Of a stretch of 64,000 bases of DNA, positions 63,851 through 64,000 are shown piece by piece; the first letter of the stretch is position 1, and each line of letters begins with the position of its first letter. A program made the position numbers and the translations under genes. This DNA comes from Diplonema papillatum (Eukaryota; Euglenozoa; Diplonemea; Diplonemida; Diplonemidae): positions 55,687 to 119,686 of the forward strand of contig JAPJBO010000714.1 of assembly GCA_030068145.1 (NCBI GenBank), in the 5' to 3' direction. Below the pieces are notes generated by a model. The model did not search any database. It had not been told where the DNA came from and was given only the letters and a program-made list of their open reading frames with translations.

Positions 63851-64000
63851 AGCCACATGGACAGTCTCTGGGAAGGGCGCACGGCCCTCTTCCGGAGAAG
63901 CCACATGGACAGTCTCTGGGAAGGGCGCAGGCCCTCTTCCGGAGAGTCACGAGACAGCCTCTGGGAAGGGCGCACGGCCCTCTTCCGGAGGAAGCCACTG
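63851..64000. repeat. 48-bp tandem repeat next to the retroelement
   Basis: Three units of AGCCACATGGACAGTCTCTG..GGGCGCACGGCCCTCTTCCGGAGA, running off the window. Each has GAAGGGCGC..GGCCCTCTTC arms that can pair. Confidence 0.85.

Overview
The window looks like nuclear DNA of a repeat-rich protist. Exons are GC-rich and interrupted by GT-AG introns, and genes are sparse. Much of the sequence is transposons, tandem arrays and copied pieces of exons. A euglenozoan is my best guess. The 3' end of a small-subunit rRNA (7970-8062, minus strand) has a helix-45 sequence of the type I associate with that group. The large retroelement at 59.3-63.9 kb has the gene order and split repeats known from the VIPER elements of trypanosomes. 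The many ordinary introns argue against trypanosomatids themselves; diplonemids or euglenids would fit better. This placement is inference.

Layout. 0.7-7.7 kb: gene A, with WD40-like blades in exon 1 and a very long low-complexity exon 2 holding three families of peptide repeats. Pieces of it are copied into its intron and just downstream. 7.9-10.5 kb: an rRNA fragment split by a 689-bp TA-flanked transposon, a 16-bp repeat array and a tRNA-like sequence. 10.6-13.1 kb: gene B, with a Tudor/SH3-like N-terminus, followed by a 510-bp CA repeat and the 3' end of a LINE-like retrotransposon. 17.4-19.1 kb: two short terminal exons of unknown genes. 20.7-33.7 kb: gene C, which I assembled from ten phase-compatible exons. 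It encodes a WD40 propeller, coiled coil, seven GLLxxYYxKL helical motifs (roughly one per small exon), a lysine-rich linker and a C-terminal PDZ domain. 36.2-44.8 kb: a family X DNA polymerase (BRCT plus pol beta-like core, three exons) preceded by four truncated copies of its own promoter and first exon. 47.9-49.1 kb: the last exon of a membrane protein, whose tail is copied twice. 49.4-52.1 kb: a foldback-type element. 55.5-59.3 kb: an 11-bp/66-bp satellite. 59.3-63.85 kb: the VIPER/Ngaro-like retroelement, with gag, tyrosine recombinase and RT-RNase H on the minus strand.

Three themes recur. First, fragments of exons, often with their splice site, reappear in the next intron or just downstream. 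Second, a 220-bp dispersed repeat sits within a few tens of bases of 5' splice sites in the gene's own orientation. Third, two different DNA transposons can be delimited exactly, because the matching empty site is elsewhere in the window.
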